64,000 nucleotides of DNA from Sialis fuliginosa (Eukaryota; Arthropoda; Insecta; Megaloptera; Sialidae). Both the position numbers and the translations under genes were made by a program. The notes beneath the pieces were generated by a model. That model was not told the DNA's origin, searched no databases, and was given only the letters and a program-made list of their open reading frames with translations. The stretch is taken from assembly GCA_961205875.1 (NCBI GenBank), contig OY540809.1, positions 17,992,267 to 18,056,266 of the forward strand, written 5' to 3'. Positions 32,533 through 43,921 of this stretch are shown one piece after another (positions within the stretch are counted from its first letter, which is position 1; each line of letters opens with the position of its first letter).

Positions 32533-34293
32533 TTAGTTATGGTAATCAGCGAAACAATTTCTTTCATTAGTATAACATAGGTGAACTTGACACAGTACAC
32601 ACATATTGTTTGTTCGATTTTCTTTTTTATATTTTGCACAATTTACGCACCTCTTTCTGGTGGAGGATTTTTCCATGGGGTGCATCGGTAATTGCCGCTT
32701 CACAGATTTGCTCACTGCACTTTTTTTTGAAGTAGGGACTCCACGTTGTCTAGTACTGTAACCGTTTACCAAACTCCTGGCGACTACCTGTCTGAACTGC
32801 AAGGTGGACAACAGGCTTCCCTCTAAGTGCTTTTGACTGTGCAGCATAGTATAGATGGTATGTGCGTTATTTACTGATATATCGAACAAATCAAAAAAAA
32901 GGCGAAGGTAGTACTTTATTTTCGATCTTCGATCTATTTCATAGCAGACCTTACGTTGATCCATAAGGTCTACTCCTCCCATATTTTTATTATAATGTGA
33001 CACAATCCTAGGACATCTTACGTCAATTTTGTCCGCTGAACCAGCTTTGCGACGCTTTACGATGCCAGTTTCTACAGGCGACAAAAAGTTGGTCAACAGA
33101 TGTACTCCTTTATTATCCATCCATTTGACATAACTTATGCCATGGAAACTTGTTGTGTAAATATCGCCACGCTTCATTGTTTTGTCAGCAGGTGCAGTTT
33201 TTGGAAGATGTTTTCTGTTAGTTCGAACTGTTCCACACGCCTTAGTATTCTGATCAATCAGCTTATATTGTAGTGAAGGTGAATTGAAGAAATTGTCCAT
33301 ATAAATTTCACATCCTAAGCCTTCAACCTTTTTTGTTAGCTGTAGTACTACTGATTCACCTAATCCAAACTCAATCCCAGAAGTTCGCTTGCCCGTATAT
33401 AAATCAAATTCAAATAGGTAACCAGTCGCAGCATCACATCGGCACCATAATTTGAAGCCCCATTTGACAGGTTTATTTTTTATGTATTGCTTCATTGCAT
33501 TATGCCCCTTGAATTTTATCATATGCTCGTCGATTGATTGTTTTTCTGTGTTATTGAGGGCATTTTGAAACGAAGTATTGAAGTGATCTATTATGGGTCG
33601 AATTTTGTATGCTCTATCATGATCAGGGCTAGTTGTGTCTTTTACTGCTTCGTTGTTACAGAAATGTAGGTTCCTGCGAATCTCCTCGAATCGGGCCCTT
33701 GGCATAACGTTCGATATGAATGGTACTGCCATGTCTGGTTCTGTAGACCAGTAGTCCCTCAATGATGGCAAGATATGATAGCCCATGACTAAATTCATAC
33801 CAAGAAATGCTTTCATTTCTTCGAGATCAATAGTAAACTCTCGTCCATTTTGATGAGCATATCGTATTGACTCCGATACTATATATTGTACTAAATTATC
33901 AAAATTAGTTGCTGAACAAAATATATCAAAGGGAGTCAATAGTACATTTTCAACTTCTTGACAGATTTGCACTTTTCCGAAGTCGTATTCCACGTCACGA
34001 AAAACATTTGGTACGTATGTTCTCGAACTCCACTTGAAGACTTGTTGATGCTGTGCTTCGGTCACATGTGCTGCTGTGGACGTTGAAGGCTCAGGTGTTG
34101 TTGAGTCAGTATGTTGAATTATCGTATCTTCAATCTCCACGTCAATAATCCCTTGATCATCATCCTGTGTCAAAAGCCTTTGATCTTCTTCGTCAAGCAG
34201 TAAATCGTCCCCTTCGTCACTGTTATCAGCCATCAAAATCTGTTGTATTTCATTTTCTCTAAGTTCGAAAACGCCGCGTCCCTTGCGAAACAT
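32533..34293 (-). CDS. piggyBac-type transposase, 586 aa
   Basis: This cut-and-paste DDE transposase acts in the nucleus on TTAA sites. I start at the ATG at 34293. A longer frame to 34308 would need GTG, and an acceptor-like TTACAG sits just upstream, so a 5' leader intron is possible. From that start: an acidic N-terminus with the usual ENEIQQIL...SDEG leader (about 15-35), then the DDE_Tnp_1_7 domain from about 95 to 480. Catalytic aspartates are visible in SIDEHMIKFKG (D255), IYMDNFF (D333) and MGGVDLMDQ (D442, D445). A C-terminal cysteine-rich finger (C549, C552, C565, C568, C573, C580, H585) follows. All four acidic residues of known active piggyBac enzymes are present and there is no internal stop. 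AATAAA overlaps the stop codon. Length matches the family (about 590 aa). Confidence 0.95.
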   Translation of the reverse strand: MFRKGRGVFELRENEIQQILMADNSDEGDDLLLDEEDQRLLTQDDDQGIIDVEIEDTIIQHTDSTTPEPSTSTAAHVTEAQHQQVFKWSSRTYVPNVFRDVEYDFGKVQICQEVENVLLTPFDIFCSATNFDNLVQYIVSESIRYAHQNGREFTIDLEEMKAFLGMNLVMGYHILPSLRDYWSTEPDMAVPFISNVMPRARFEEIRRNLHFCNNEAVKDTTSPDHDRAYKIRPIIDHFNTSFQNALNNTEKQSIDEHMIKFKGHNAMKQYIKNKPVKWGFKLWCRCDAATGYLFEFDLYTGKRTSGIEFGLGESVVLQLTKKVEGLGCEIYMDNFFNSPSLQYKLIDQNTKACGTVRTNRKHLPKTAPADKTMKRGDIYTTSFHGISYVKWMDNKGVHLLTNFLSPVETGIVKRRKAGSADKIDVRCPRIVSHYNKNMGGVDLMDQRKVCYEIDRRSKIKYYLRLFFDLFDISVNNAHTIYTMLHSQKHLEGSLLSTLQFRQVVARSLVNGYSTRQRGVPTSKKSAVSKSVKRQLPMHPMEKSSTRKRCVNCAKYKKENRTNNMCVLCQVHLCYTNERNCFADYHN

Positions 34294-34385
34294 AATCTGT
34301 AACGACACGAATAAAAAAAATAGGGTATTTGTCGAAAAACATCAGTACGACAACATAATTATTCCTCATAAATAGTATCTCTCAA

Positions 34386-34409
34386 CGGCCACAGGGACAT
34401 CGGTGTCCC
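34386..34409 (-). repeat. piggyBac subterminal palindrome, inner right copy
   Basis: GGGACATCGGTGTCCC preceded by CGGCCACA, so it is inverted relative to the left copy. It lies about 90 bp upstream of the transposase ATG and could also sit in its promoter. Confidence 0.75.
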
Positions 34410-34733
34410 TTTACGTTTATAATGACTTATCGTTATAGACAACATAAATAATAGTTTTATAAATATATAAAATAAAAATTTACTTACCAGGCAACGATTA
34501 TTTCACACTGTAAATACTTGAAAAACAGTTTTACACTTCTAAGCACTTTTACAAAATACAAGATTCGCGCGCCAAACGAAGTGTCAGTTTCCAATAGCCA
34601 TAGACAAAGAACGATATTTTTTATTTTGTGTTGCTAGCATATAAAATGAAAAAGGTACGTTCAGAAACTATATAATTAACAAAAAGATAAAATAAGTTTC
34701 TTAATTACTGTTTTATTGTATTATTTCTAATTG

Positions 34734-34757
34734 TGACACCGGTGTCCCCGTGGTCGT
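34734..34757 (+). repeat. piggyBac subterminal palindrome, outer right copy
   Basis: TGACACCGGTGTCCCC followed by GTGGTCG, overlapping the right terminal repeat. Confidence 0.7.
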
Positions 34758-34764
34758 CAAAGGG
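34749..34764 (-). repeat. piggyBac right terminal inverted repeat
   Basis: In complement CCCTTTGACGACCACG, directly before TTAA. Confidence 0.9.
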
Positions 34765-35209
34765 TTAATCTATATACATTTAACTGTCTTATAGCGTTAT
34801 TTGATGACAATCGGCCAATAGGTGTCAAAATGGTGGACATTTAAACTAATTATTAGTATAATTAATTAATTAATTATTATATTATCATAGCAACTGCTTT
34901 ACATTGTTTCATATTTGACGATTCTTTCATTTATATATTTTGTGTCGTAGGTATAATCATTAGCAAGTGTCCATCACTGCGTGCTCATTACAGGTTTTAC
35001 TTTATCCATTACTGGAGAAAAAACAACAAAATAAAAGGCTATAATTAAAAAAAAAACTATATTTGCGGACTTTGATAATTAAATTGATTAAATAAAGAGT
35101 TACTTCTTTATTAGTAACATGAGTTCATTTGAATTAAAAAAAAGAAGCCCGTCAATCACAAAAACAGTAAACCTCGCTCTTATAGCGGCCATAACTGGTG
35201 CCAGTACCT

Positions 35210-36262
35210 TATAAATAGAAGCTACAAGTGCAATTTGGTGAAAAAATATTGATTCCTGATTTTTTACTTGGTTTTTAGTGTAACACGAATTTAAAAAAAA
35301 TATTTCATGAGTCACCCTTAAATATTGGTTAATTGTAAGCTATTCATATTTGGCTATATTATGGTTGGTCTCAGTTCTTTGGAGCTTTAGGAAGAATTTA
35401 AGCCAATATACGAGTCTATGCGATGATGTGCCCTAAAGTTATTAAATTTTTACTGATTAGGACCGAAAATTAACAATTTTACGGTTTTTTTACGCTCTGG
35501 AAGGGGTGTTTTTTGGTAAAATTTTATCTAACCGGTCACAATTAATTCGTTTGAGTATCAGCTACAAATATCAACCATAATATAACCTCATCGTCGATTT
35601 AGTTTATGAAATAAATCGAACAAACGGGAAAAAACGCGATATTCACCCTTTTACCCAATTTTTAGGGGTGAAGCCCCACTTCTTATTTATTTTTTTCGTG
35701 TTCAGCGACTCACAATTTATGAGAATCAACTATAAAATTGCTGTTCCGGAAAATTTCCAATTTTGACCATTTTCTCTGCTTCATAAGCTGGACTAAAAGG
35801 AGCATACAACTTTATGCTGAAATTCATATTTCGATATAAATACGGACGACAATGCATTCACACTAGGGCAGTGGTCTTTAAACTTTGTCGACTCACGGAA
35901 CCCTTAGAACTATAACCCTTAATACGTTTTATGAAAACAATAAAAAACATATACGAATATTTTTTTGTGTGAAACAACTTTCAATAATATGACTTGAAAA
36001 AAATTCCTCTACATTGAATATTTTCAGAGAAATTTGCTATAATCCATTATATTTTTATTTTTCACTGCAATTTTCGGCAAAACGGATGCTCGATTTTTGA
36101 AAACTTTTTTTTTAAATTACCTTTCTGCCAATTTTTATCTACTTTGGTACTTTTCTCGGGTAAATTATTTTGAAACTAAAAACGAGAATATTCAATTTGG
36201 GGCACCCAAATTTCTATTATTTGACGTTTTGTTATTTTATTATAAATTCTAAATAAAATATA
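35210..36262. other. AT-rich DNA with one hAT-like end
   Basis: CAGTGGTCTTTAAACTTTGT followed by CGACTCACGGAACCC at 35877-35911 is a typical hAT left end; no right end or duplication was found. TAGGGGTGAAGCCCCA near 35668 is a short hairpin. No gene seen. Confidence 0.45.
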
Positions 36263-36751
36263 AAGTACTGACACCAGTCTTGGATAATACCCCAGTGTTG
36301 GACACTATTACATGTACTAAATTAGAAACATTTGTTGATATTTGATTACTGCCATTACTGAATCACAATCTATAGATACTTAACAATAAAACAGCTTAAT
36401 TTAATGACGATCTGCCAATGGATGTCAATAATTATTAGTGTAATCTATTTATTAATTATTAATATTTTCATATGCTTTACATTGTTTCAAATTTTACGAT
36501 TCTTTATTTTGTGTCGTAGTACCTACTTAACATTTTGTAATCATTAGCAAGTTTTACTTTATCAATTACTAGAAAAAATAAAATAAAAGGCTATAATTAA
36601 AAAAAAACACACTATATTTGCGGATATATTTGGTAAATTAATTGATTTAATTTGTTTTAATAGTAACATGAGAATTACAAAAAATAAGTCCATCAATCCC
36701 AAAAAACGGTATACCTTGCTCTTAAAGCGGCCAAGACTGGTGTCAGTACCT
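36263..36751 (+). mobile_element. Family A element, uninterrupted copy
   Basis: Ends are AAGTACTGACACCAGTCTTG and CCAAGACTGGTGTCAGTACC. At about 489 bp it is the best view of the basic element and serves as the reference for the inserts in the other copies. Confidence 0.85.
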
Positions 36752-37080
36752 TAATTTATTTTTTTAATAACTAGAAAATTCATGTTATCCTTTAAAATAC
36801 TTTAAATAGATTCGAATAAATAAGACCTTACTGAATCAATTTAAGATTATTAATGTGAATTAATAATATACAGATGTATAAAAATATTTCACCTTATCAA
36901 ATTTCTTAAAACATCTAAATTTAAATATTCATAAACACTGTCTATTACTTCAGGAATTTAATATATGTATTGACAAAATATGCAGAAGACATACGTACAT
37001 CAGTGACGGACCGTAATTTTTTAGGGCCCTCAGACCAATAGTCACAAACTTCACATGTAGGTACATACATCTTTAATATA
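36752..37080. other. AT-rich spacer
   Basis: CAGTGACGGACCGTAATTTT near 37010 resembles a hAT end; nothing else seen. Confidence 0.45.
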
Positions 37081-37800
37081 CAGGTTGATTTACAACTAGT
37101 GTAAATAAAAATTAACAGTAGATCGAGGATGTTATTTTAAGCAAAAAACTTTATGTGAACATGTGTCCGAAAATTCTTCGTGAGAGAGCTACAGACCCCC
37201 AAAGATTTTTCTCAAAATAAGTGTTTGTTTAAATAACCCAGGGGCCCGCCTATTTTTATCAAGTATTTTTTTGTCCTTTAATTTTTTCTTAAGTCGGGTT
37301 CTTGTAGAAGATTATATGACATACACAAAAATATACTTTGTTCATTTGTCACAGGAGCAACCGTTTTCGAGAAATATTGGTAAAAAGAAAGTATTGCATA
37401 ATTTTACAAAATACGAAATATTCAAATAAGACAAAATAAGCTTACATACTTGTACATTGATTAAAAATAAAACAAAAAGTTAATATAAAAATACTTCCTA
37501 ATACTTGTCATAATACACTTATAGCCTGTTGTATTGCTGTTACAAAATCATATTAAAAATGAAACTATAAATAGCTATTTTTTGATAAAAATGCAGTTTT
37601 GGAGGTACATATATTTATATTAACTTTGTATTTTATTTTTAATCATTCTTTTTTATCAATATTTTTCTGGTCCTATAATAAATAAACAAAGTATATATTT
37701 TTTGTATTTTGTGTCATATAATCTTCTACAAGTACCCAAATCAGGAAGAAAATAAAGAACAAATAAATACTAGTTAAAAATGTTTAAATATCATTTTACA
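37081..37800. repeat. Family E end plus an inverted-repeat block
   Basis: 37081-37205 is a diverged family E left part (CAGGTTGATT, AAGCAAAAAACTTTATGTGA, GAGAGAGCTACAGACCC). TTCTTGTAGAAGATTATATG at about 37300 is mirrored at about 37720. Its centre, GCTATTTTTTGATAAAAATG near 37575, recurs in reverse at about 48480. Confidence 0.55.
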
Positions 37801-38449
37801 GTAATAATATAATATAGAATCAGGAACACTAATCTTTTTTAGGGTTCCGTAGAAAATTAGCAACCCTTATAGTTTTGCTCTGACCTTTCGTCTATATAAA
37901 TTTTATACCGATTAAGATGAAATTTGGTTTTCAGACGTAGAATATGGACGACGATGAACTATTAGCAATTGCTTTCTTACTGTTATAAGTGAAAAAAAAA
38001 TAGAGAATAAGTTAGGTCGTAGAGAATATATATTAATACATCTCTGTTTGATTAAAAATTAATTGTTTTTTGACATCACCATTACCAAAACTGAATGAAA
38101 TATTAATAAATTGTCCATTTTATCGACCTTCTAGCTCCAATAATAACAAATGCAAGTGATAACAATAGCTACTTTTCGTTTGGAAATAATGAAAAAACCG
38201 TACGTGTGTGGAGACCATAGCAAAAGCATGTTAAGTTCACCTTCAGGTTCCCTGATTAGGTTTTTAACCGGACGAGTCAACCCGATGCATTTCACCCGCG
38301 TCAGGTTTGTATGCACGGTTTCAAATCGTACCGTACGTGTGCGATGCGCCATATGTTCCAATGCTATTTCGACCTTGATCCGGTAACCGCGTCAGGGAAT
38401 CTGATACGGTAACTGGACGTGTGCGGCCAGCCTTAACTAGTACTTCACT
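37801..38449. other. Spacer with a GC-richer block
   Basis: 38197-38434 is GC-richer, with ACGTGTGTGGAGACC and GGACGTGTGCGGCC at its edges. The overlapping frames on both strands there have no domain. Possibly an old MITE. Confidence 0.4.
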
Positions 38450-38580
38450 GAAAATTATAACGAATATTGTCAAAAAAATAGACTGAAATAGTGTACTCAT
38501 TTTTTTTCACTTACTAAAGATACCCCATTAGGTCTCCTAAAATGCAATAAGAAATGTTATATGACCTTTTGATTTTTTAA
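38450..38580 (+). repeat. Family G repeat
   Basis: GAAAATTATAACGAATATTG and GGTCTCCTAAAATGCAATAA match 10.4 and 20.5 kb. Confidence 0.6.
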
Positions 38581-39848
38581 ACTGAATTAGTAGTATTTTT
38601 TTCATAAAATTTTTTTAACGACTAATGATAAGTTACATAACTTCATTATAAGTCATCTGATTGTGAGTGTAATTTTAGTTTACAATTCATTAAAATGCCT
38701 AAATTGAGCGACTTATTTTTGTTTATTTCTGGAAATTTAAAAGCAGTAAGATGTGGTTTACTGTCTTTGTACTCTGTAAAACAGAAATACTGCTTTAATT
38801 ATTTAAATAGTTTTTTTGTCAGAGGTAAAACGCAGTAATGCAGAATAAAAATTCAGTTTTATTTCAATTTTTATTGGGTTCAAAATAAAAGTTAGTAATA
38901 CAATGATATTTGTCTAATGAGTATCGAATTACAAAATCTTAAATAGTAATTAACATTTATTGATCTTTGAGATAATTTTTAAAAACTATCTTTTCGAAAT
39001 TATAAGAACTTGGAATGATTATGAATATTGTATGTATATTTTTTAGTGCATAAAAGCAGTACAGTTTAAAAGTTAATGCTTTTTTATATTGAAAAATGAT
39101 TTTACTGTTTTTATGTATATTCAGGAAAAGTAAATAATTTGATATACCTATCCGATAAACTTAAAAAATTAATATTCTATTGAAACAACATTATTAATTA
39201 TTAATTTTATGACTAATATGGAAATAAAAAATCATCTGAAAAACCTAATAGCATCAAAATTACTAAAATGCAGTAAGAAAGATTTACTGTCTTTTACCTA
39301 AGCACGGCAGTATTGTTGTCTTATTTAATAGTAGATCCAACCCTGGTGAATGTCGCTGTAATCTAAATGTTATTTAAGAAATAGCTAAATTTACTATATG
39401 AAAATTAACATTCTTCATGATAAATAAGTATACAAGTATACTCAATGCGTGGAAAATAAAAATACATTACATGCTGAGCAATGATTCACGAATTCACCTC
39501 TCCTAAATAATGTGAATTTAGCTCAGTAAACTTGCCAATAACATTTGAACATCTGTAGTGTAGAGTTCTGAATTTAAAAAAAAGATACGAAAACGCAAAT
39601 ATACACTTTTCACTTAAAAAAATGTGCATAGGAAAAATAGACTTACAAAACCTTACTGCTCTGCCTTAAAATTAATGTTCAACTTCTGGGGAATTTTTGA
39701 ACGAATTAATTTCAATTATGTCAAATTTAGTTGTAGGTATAAACAACCGAAAAAATATTGTATCCAATTTTAAAATTTTTGACGCTAATTAAATTAGGTC
39801 CTGAATTTTTGTAAGAAACATAAAAAGGTTAAAATATTAATAATTATT
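38581..39848. other. AT-rich DNA with repeated CAGTA hairpins
   Basis: GCAGTAAGATGTGGTTTACT at about 38745 and GCAGTAAGAAAGATTTACTG at about 39271 are direct copies of a block of about 65 bp that can fold on itself (GCAGTA / TACTGC). No gene seen. Confidence 0.5.
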
Positions 39849-40616
39849 TTGCTTCTTCGCCATATCGAAGATACGAGAAGCTTTGTGATCGTTTTAAAAT
39901 GAGGAAAAAAATTGTTTTGCGATTTCAAAATTTTAACTCGATCTTCCCGTTTCAGGTCAAGACAAACACTTTTTGTTCCGTGTCTGTCTGTTTGTGTGTC
40001 TGTCCCCTGAATCCTTGTCAGACGCATAACTCATGAATGGTTGGGTCTGGTTTGAGTACGGTCCCATTTCAAAATCATCAAAATCCCAAAATATTTATTT
40101 TGTCAAGATAGGTATGTCAAGAACGACACATGTTACGTGAAAATTTTAAAGAATGTTTTTTGTAGAGCATTCAATTTCCTATAATAAAGGTCACCACAAC
40201 ACAATATTAGTTATAAAATATTTTCTTACAAAGATTTATCTCAATTTCATTTAAAAATCATCTTTTTTTTTCATTTGCTATTTACTTTGACACATTAAAT
40301 GTTATTTTGACGTTTTAAATGTCATTCTGATATTTTTAAGGTCATTTTGACGTTTGTATAGCAGAAAAATTTCGAATTAGATTGAAATTATCAAAAAATT
40401 AAAAATATACGAAAAAATAACCATGCGCGTATAAAGAAAAATTTCGAATTAATATTTTTAAATAAAAATATTGTATACAAATTAAATGATTAACGAATAG
40501 CAGGCAGTTCATCTGAATACTTTATCGATATTTATTAAATTTGTTCAATAGTTATGATTAACTACATTTGGTGAATTTAACACGAGGAAGCACTATCATT
40601 TACTTAGCAGATGTTT
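39849..40616 (+). repeat. Family B repeat, nearly full length
   Basis: Begins TTGCTTCTTCGCCATATCGA and ends ACACGAGGAAGCACTATCA, then TAGCAGATGTTTTTG. Middle parts (CTGTCTGTCTG, GACACATGTTACGTG, GCATTCAATTTCCTATAATA) are in the common order. No ORF of interest. Confidence 0.8.
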
Positions 40617-42161
40617 TTGAAGTTATACTTTTTTAGGCGCATCGCAGTGGGCAGTGAATTAGTCTGATCCGTCAAGCCCGGAAGTGTGACGTTCTTAGGG
40701 TAAACTCAAGGAAGCCGAACAAGGGAGATAAAACTGTATTCGAAAATACATAACGCTCTCTCTCTCTCAGTGGCTTACATTACCGTATGCTTATCTCTGT
40801 CAGATTGCTCGAAGTGAGTTATATTTTTGATGGCGCCTGCAACGTTTACAATTTTATTAGATATTATATTAATGTTTTATGTTTATGTTAATGATCTTTG
40901 ATTTGTTTCGTTATTAAGTATGGCGAACTAATATTTTCTTGTTTCAAATATATTTTTTTTCTGAAACTAAGTTTAATATTTGAATGAAAAATTCTATTCA
41001 TATAATATATTTTAAAAAATTATTAAGTGTTTTAAAATATTTGAGGTTAATTTTTCGTAGTTGTTTTTTAATCATGCCCAAGGAGTATAACTTCTAACGC
41101 GTGTACATAAGTATACACACCCATTTTATTATTATTAATATACGAAATAGGTATGTTATTTATAAGTATTACCTGAAATCAAAATGAATTAATTAAAACT
41201 GCAACAGTGTACTATGTTTAATTCGAAATCTGTCCCATTAAAATGTGTTTTTATTTTTGTTCTACAGTGAGCACATTTCAGAGGCAACATTGTTGCCGCA
41301 GTCTAGAACCATCTGCTGGCTGTTTCGTCTAAGTATGTCTGATTGTTTTTGAATCGTTTCTTCGGTGCGATTCATCATTTGTCACTTTTATTTATTTCTA
41401 GTCGAAGTCCGATCAAATAGTAATGATTTTTTTTACTACGTTACAAGAATAACTGATACAATTAATAGATTCTTTAATACAGTGTTTTAATTTTACTTTT
41501 TAATTTTAGAACAAATATCGGTATGGGGAACCATATATTATGTCTTCCGTGTTCCATAATATTTTTTCATGCTTAAAATATTTTTAATTAATATGAAAAA
41601 TTTTCTTTTTCTTATTTTTCGCTCTTTTTTTTTGGGGGGGGGGGGGATGTGGATCATAGACACCCCCCCCAAAAATTTCGTTGTAATTTTCATTTGTATT
41701 AAATTGATAAGTTTTTTTGGAGGGAGGGGGGTGAGGGGTGTATGATCCATGTCACCCCCTCCAAGAAAAATTTATTGTATTATTTAATTAGCTTTAATAT
41801 AATTTTTTTAGGGGGGGGGATATTTCCAAAATACCTTACAAGATTTGCACCGAAACCAATAGGTCTGGAGTACTCACATAAATACACAAAAAAATTACCT
41901 AAAAAATAAAAAAATAAATAAAAATAACCTATCTGACAGTTCTCTTGAAGTGTCGTGAAGTGTTTTTGCGCACGCGTGGTATGTAAACACTAGTGGTATT
42001 AAAACAGTGGTGTGATTATGAAAATTATTTTGTACGGTCAGAGTTGCCAGCTGTGTTAACAATAAGTTAAAGTATCACTGCTCTAAAATTCATAACTAAT
42101 CCATAGATAATATCACAACATTAATACTTCATTTGAAAGTGTAAGTTTACCAGTTAGCAAT
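40617..42161. other. Mixed spacer with G-rich hairpins
   Basis: 40617-40850 is less AT-rich and unassigned. At 41630-41830 runs of G are followed by runs of C (for example 41634-41646 and 41663-41670), so the DNA can form G/C hairpins. A related block is at 47540-47650. No gene seen. Confidence 0.4.
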
Positions 42162-43152
42162 TGCTTCTTCGCAATATCGAAGATACGAGAAGCTGTGTGA
42201 TAGTTTTAAAATGAGACAAAAAAATTGTTCTTCGATTTCAAAATTTTAAATTGATCTTCCGTTTCATGTCAAAACAAATACTTTTCGTTCCGTGTCTGTC
42301 TAGTATTTGTCTGTGTGTGTGTCTGTCCCCTGAATCCTTGTCACACGCATAACTCATGAATCACTGAACCGATATAAATGCAACTTGGTTGGGTGGTTTG
42401 ATGACGGTCCCATTTCAAAATCATCAAAATCGTGTGTAAAGAAGAGGGGTGACATCCCAAAATATTTATCTCATAAATAGATATCTCAAGAACGACACAT
42501 GTTACCTACGTGAAAATATAGAATATTTTTTGTAGAGCATTCAATTTTCTATATTATAATAATATGTACTTAAGTCTACAACGTTTTGAATGTAATTTTG
42601 ACGTTTGCATTAATTTAGATTTAGATTGAAATTGTCAAAAAATAATCAGGTGTGTCTTAAGAAAAACGTCTAATATTTTTTAGTAAAATTATATAAAATT
42701 TAATAGGTTAACCAATGTCAGGCAGTGGCGTAGACAGCTTTTTGCGATGGGGGGATATGATATGCAAAATTAAAAAAAATAATAATTATTATTATAATTT
42801 TGAATTGAATAACCTTTTTTTTGATCATATAAACTATACTTACTATACTTCATATCACTAAAAAAAGGTCATTCAATTAAAAAAAAAACTGAAGACCTTT
42901 TTTTTTTACTCTTATCTTTCCAATTTTTCCTATTTACTTCTACTATTTTCTTCCTTCTACTTTAAAAAAATGTCTTGAGTTTTCTCATGGGGGGTGATTG
43001 ATCATCTTAATCCCCCCCCCCTATCTACGCCACTGATGTCAGGTAATTTATCTTAACACTTCGGTTTTTATTTAAATTGTTCAGTAATTAACTACCTTTT
43101 GTGAATTTAGTACGAGGAAGCACTGTGCATTTACTTGACAGATGTTTTAAAG
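42162..43152 (+). repeat. Family B repeat interrupted by a hAT element
   Basis: Starts TTGCTTCTTCGCAATATCGA and ends TACGAGGAAGCACTGTGC. It is split at ACCAATGTCAGG by the element at 42723-43035. Confidence 0.8.
42723..43035. mobile_element. Non-autonomous hAT element, CAGTGGCGTAGA ends
   Basis: Exact 8-bp duplication ATGTCAGG (42715-42722, 43036-43043). Ends CAGTGGCGTAGA and its complement. G-run inside the left end, C-run inside the right. Interior has GAAGACCTTTTTTTTT. Its excision restores family B. Confidence 0.9.
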
Positions 43153-43190
43153 CGAATATTGAATGCTGTTAGATCATGTATGATGCCAAC

Positions 43191-43694
43191 CAGTGTTGCC
43201 AGAACGTACTTTTTAGTACGGTTTTCGTACTATTCATGATCCTACCGTACCAAAATCGTACCTCAGCTCTGACCGTACCTTTTGACCCAAGATTTCAGCT
43301 TCACAACGTAAAAAAATAATTAAAAAATAAAATGTTAATTATGAATAACATCAATTAAATTTATATTAAAAACGAAACGTACCTTAAATTTTTCGTCTAT
43401 AACTTTTCAGCATTGACGGTTTTTTAAAGAAACATAAGGGGCGTTCCGGGGGACGTCCATTAATTGATGTTTTTTAACACAAAATAAAATAAAGGGTATA
43501 ATTAAATAAAAAACAATAATTCAAATACATTTCTAACAATTTTAACATTTGTAGTATCAAAGATCGGGGGCGATAAAATGTGATAAAAAAAGTTTAATTA
43601 CAACAGTTTAAAAAGTTGAAACCGTACCTGTCAAATTTCGTACCATTTTGGTAAGCCTATTGTACTTTTTAGTGAGTTCATACTGGCAACACTG
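43191..43694. mobile_element. Non-autonomous hAT element, CAGTGTTGCCAG ends
   Basis: Exact 8-bp duplication ATGCCAAC (43183-43190, 43695-43702). The ends are CAGTGTTGCCAGAACGTAC and, in complement, CAGTGTTGCCAGTATGAAC. Subterminal GTACGGT motifs repeat on both sides. No intact ORF. Confidence 0.9.
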
Positions 43695-43921
43695 ATGCCA
43701 ACCCTGATACGCTTAAAATGAGTACATACGACAAATAATCGGTTATACTTCAGTCAGTTAGTTTGATTATGGTCATGCAACGAGTAGTAGAATGCTGAAT
43801 GTTTATTTGGTCTAATGGGGAAGTACACTTCATGAGAGACACGGCCTTGTCGGGCTTACATATTGTACAATTAAAGGTTAGAAGTACAATACACATGTTT
43901 TATTGGAGTTTCTCTATTATA

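Larger units (their letters stand above)
32266..34764 (-). mobile_element. Complete piggyBac-type transposon, 2.5 kb
   Basis: Flanked by TTAA on both sides (32262-32265 and 34765-34768), the obligate piggyBac target. Ends begin CCCTTT and match at 12 of the first 14 bases. It contains one open transposase gene on the minus strand and three copies of a subterminal palindrome. The surrounding family A element reads continuously when one TTAA is removed together with the insert. Intact ends plus an open frame imply a fairly recent insertion and possibly an active element. Confidence 0.95.
32155..35209 (+). mobile_element. Family A element split by piggyBac
   Basis: The left end AGGTACTGGCACCAGTCTTG and the right end ACTGGTGCCAGTACCT are flanked by TTATAA on both sides. 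Without the piggyBac insert it is about 550 bp. The body has GACAATCGGCCAATAGGTGT, AAGTGTCCATCACT and a CTATAATTAAAAA tract. No coding capacity. Confidence 0.85.

Noticed and set aside
32533..34308. 591-aa transposase beginning at 34308
   Set aside because: The codon at 34306-34308 is GTG. A eukaryotic start is the ATG at 34293, giving 586 aa.
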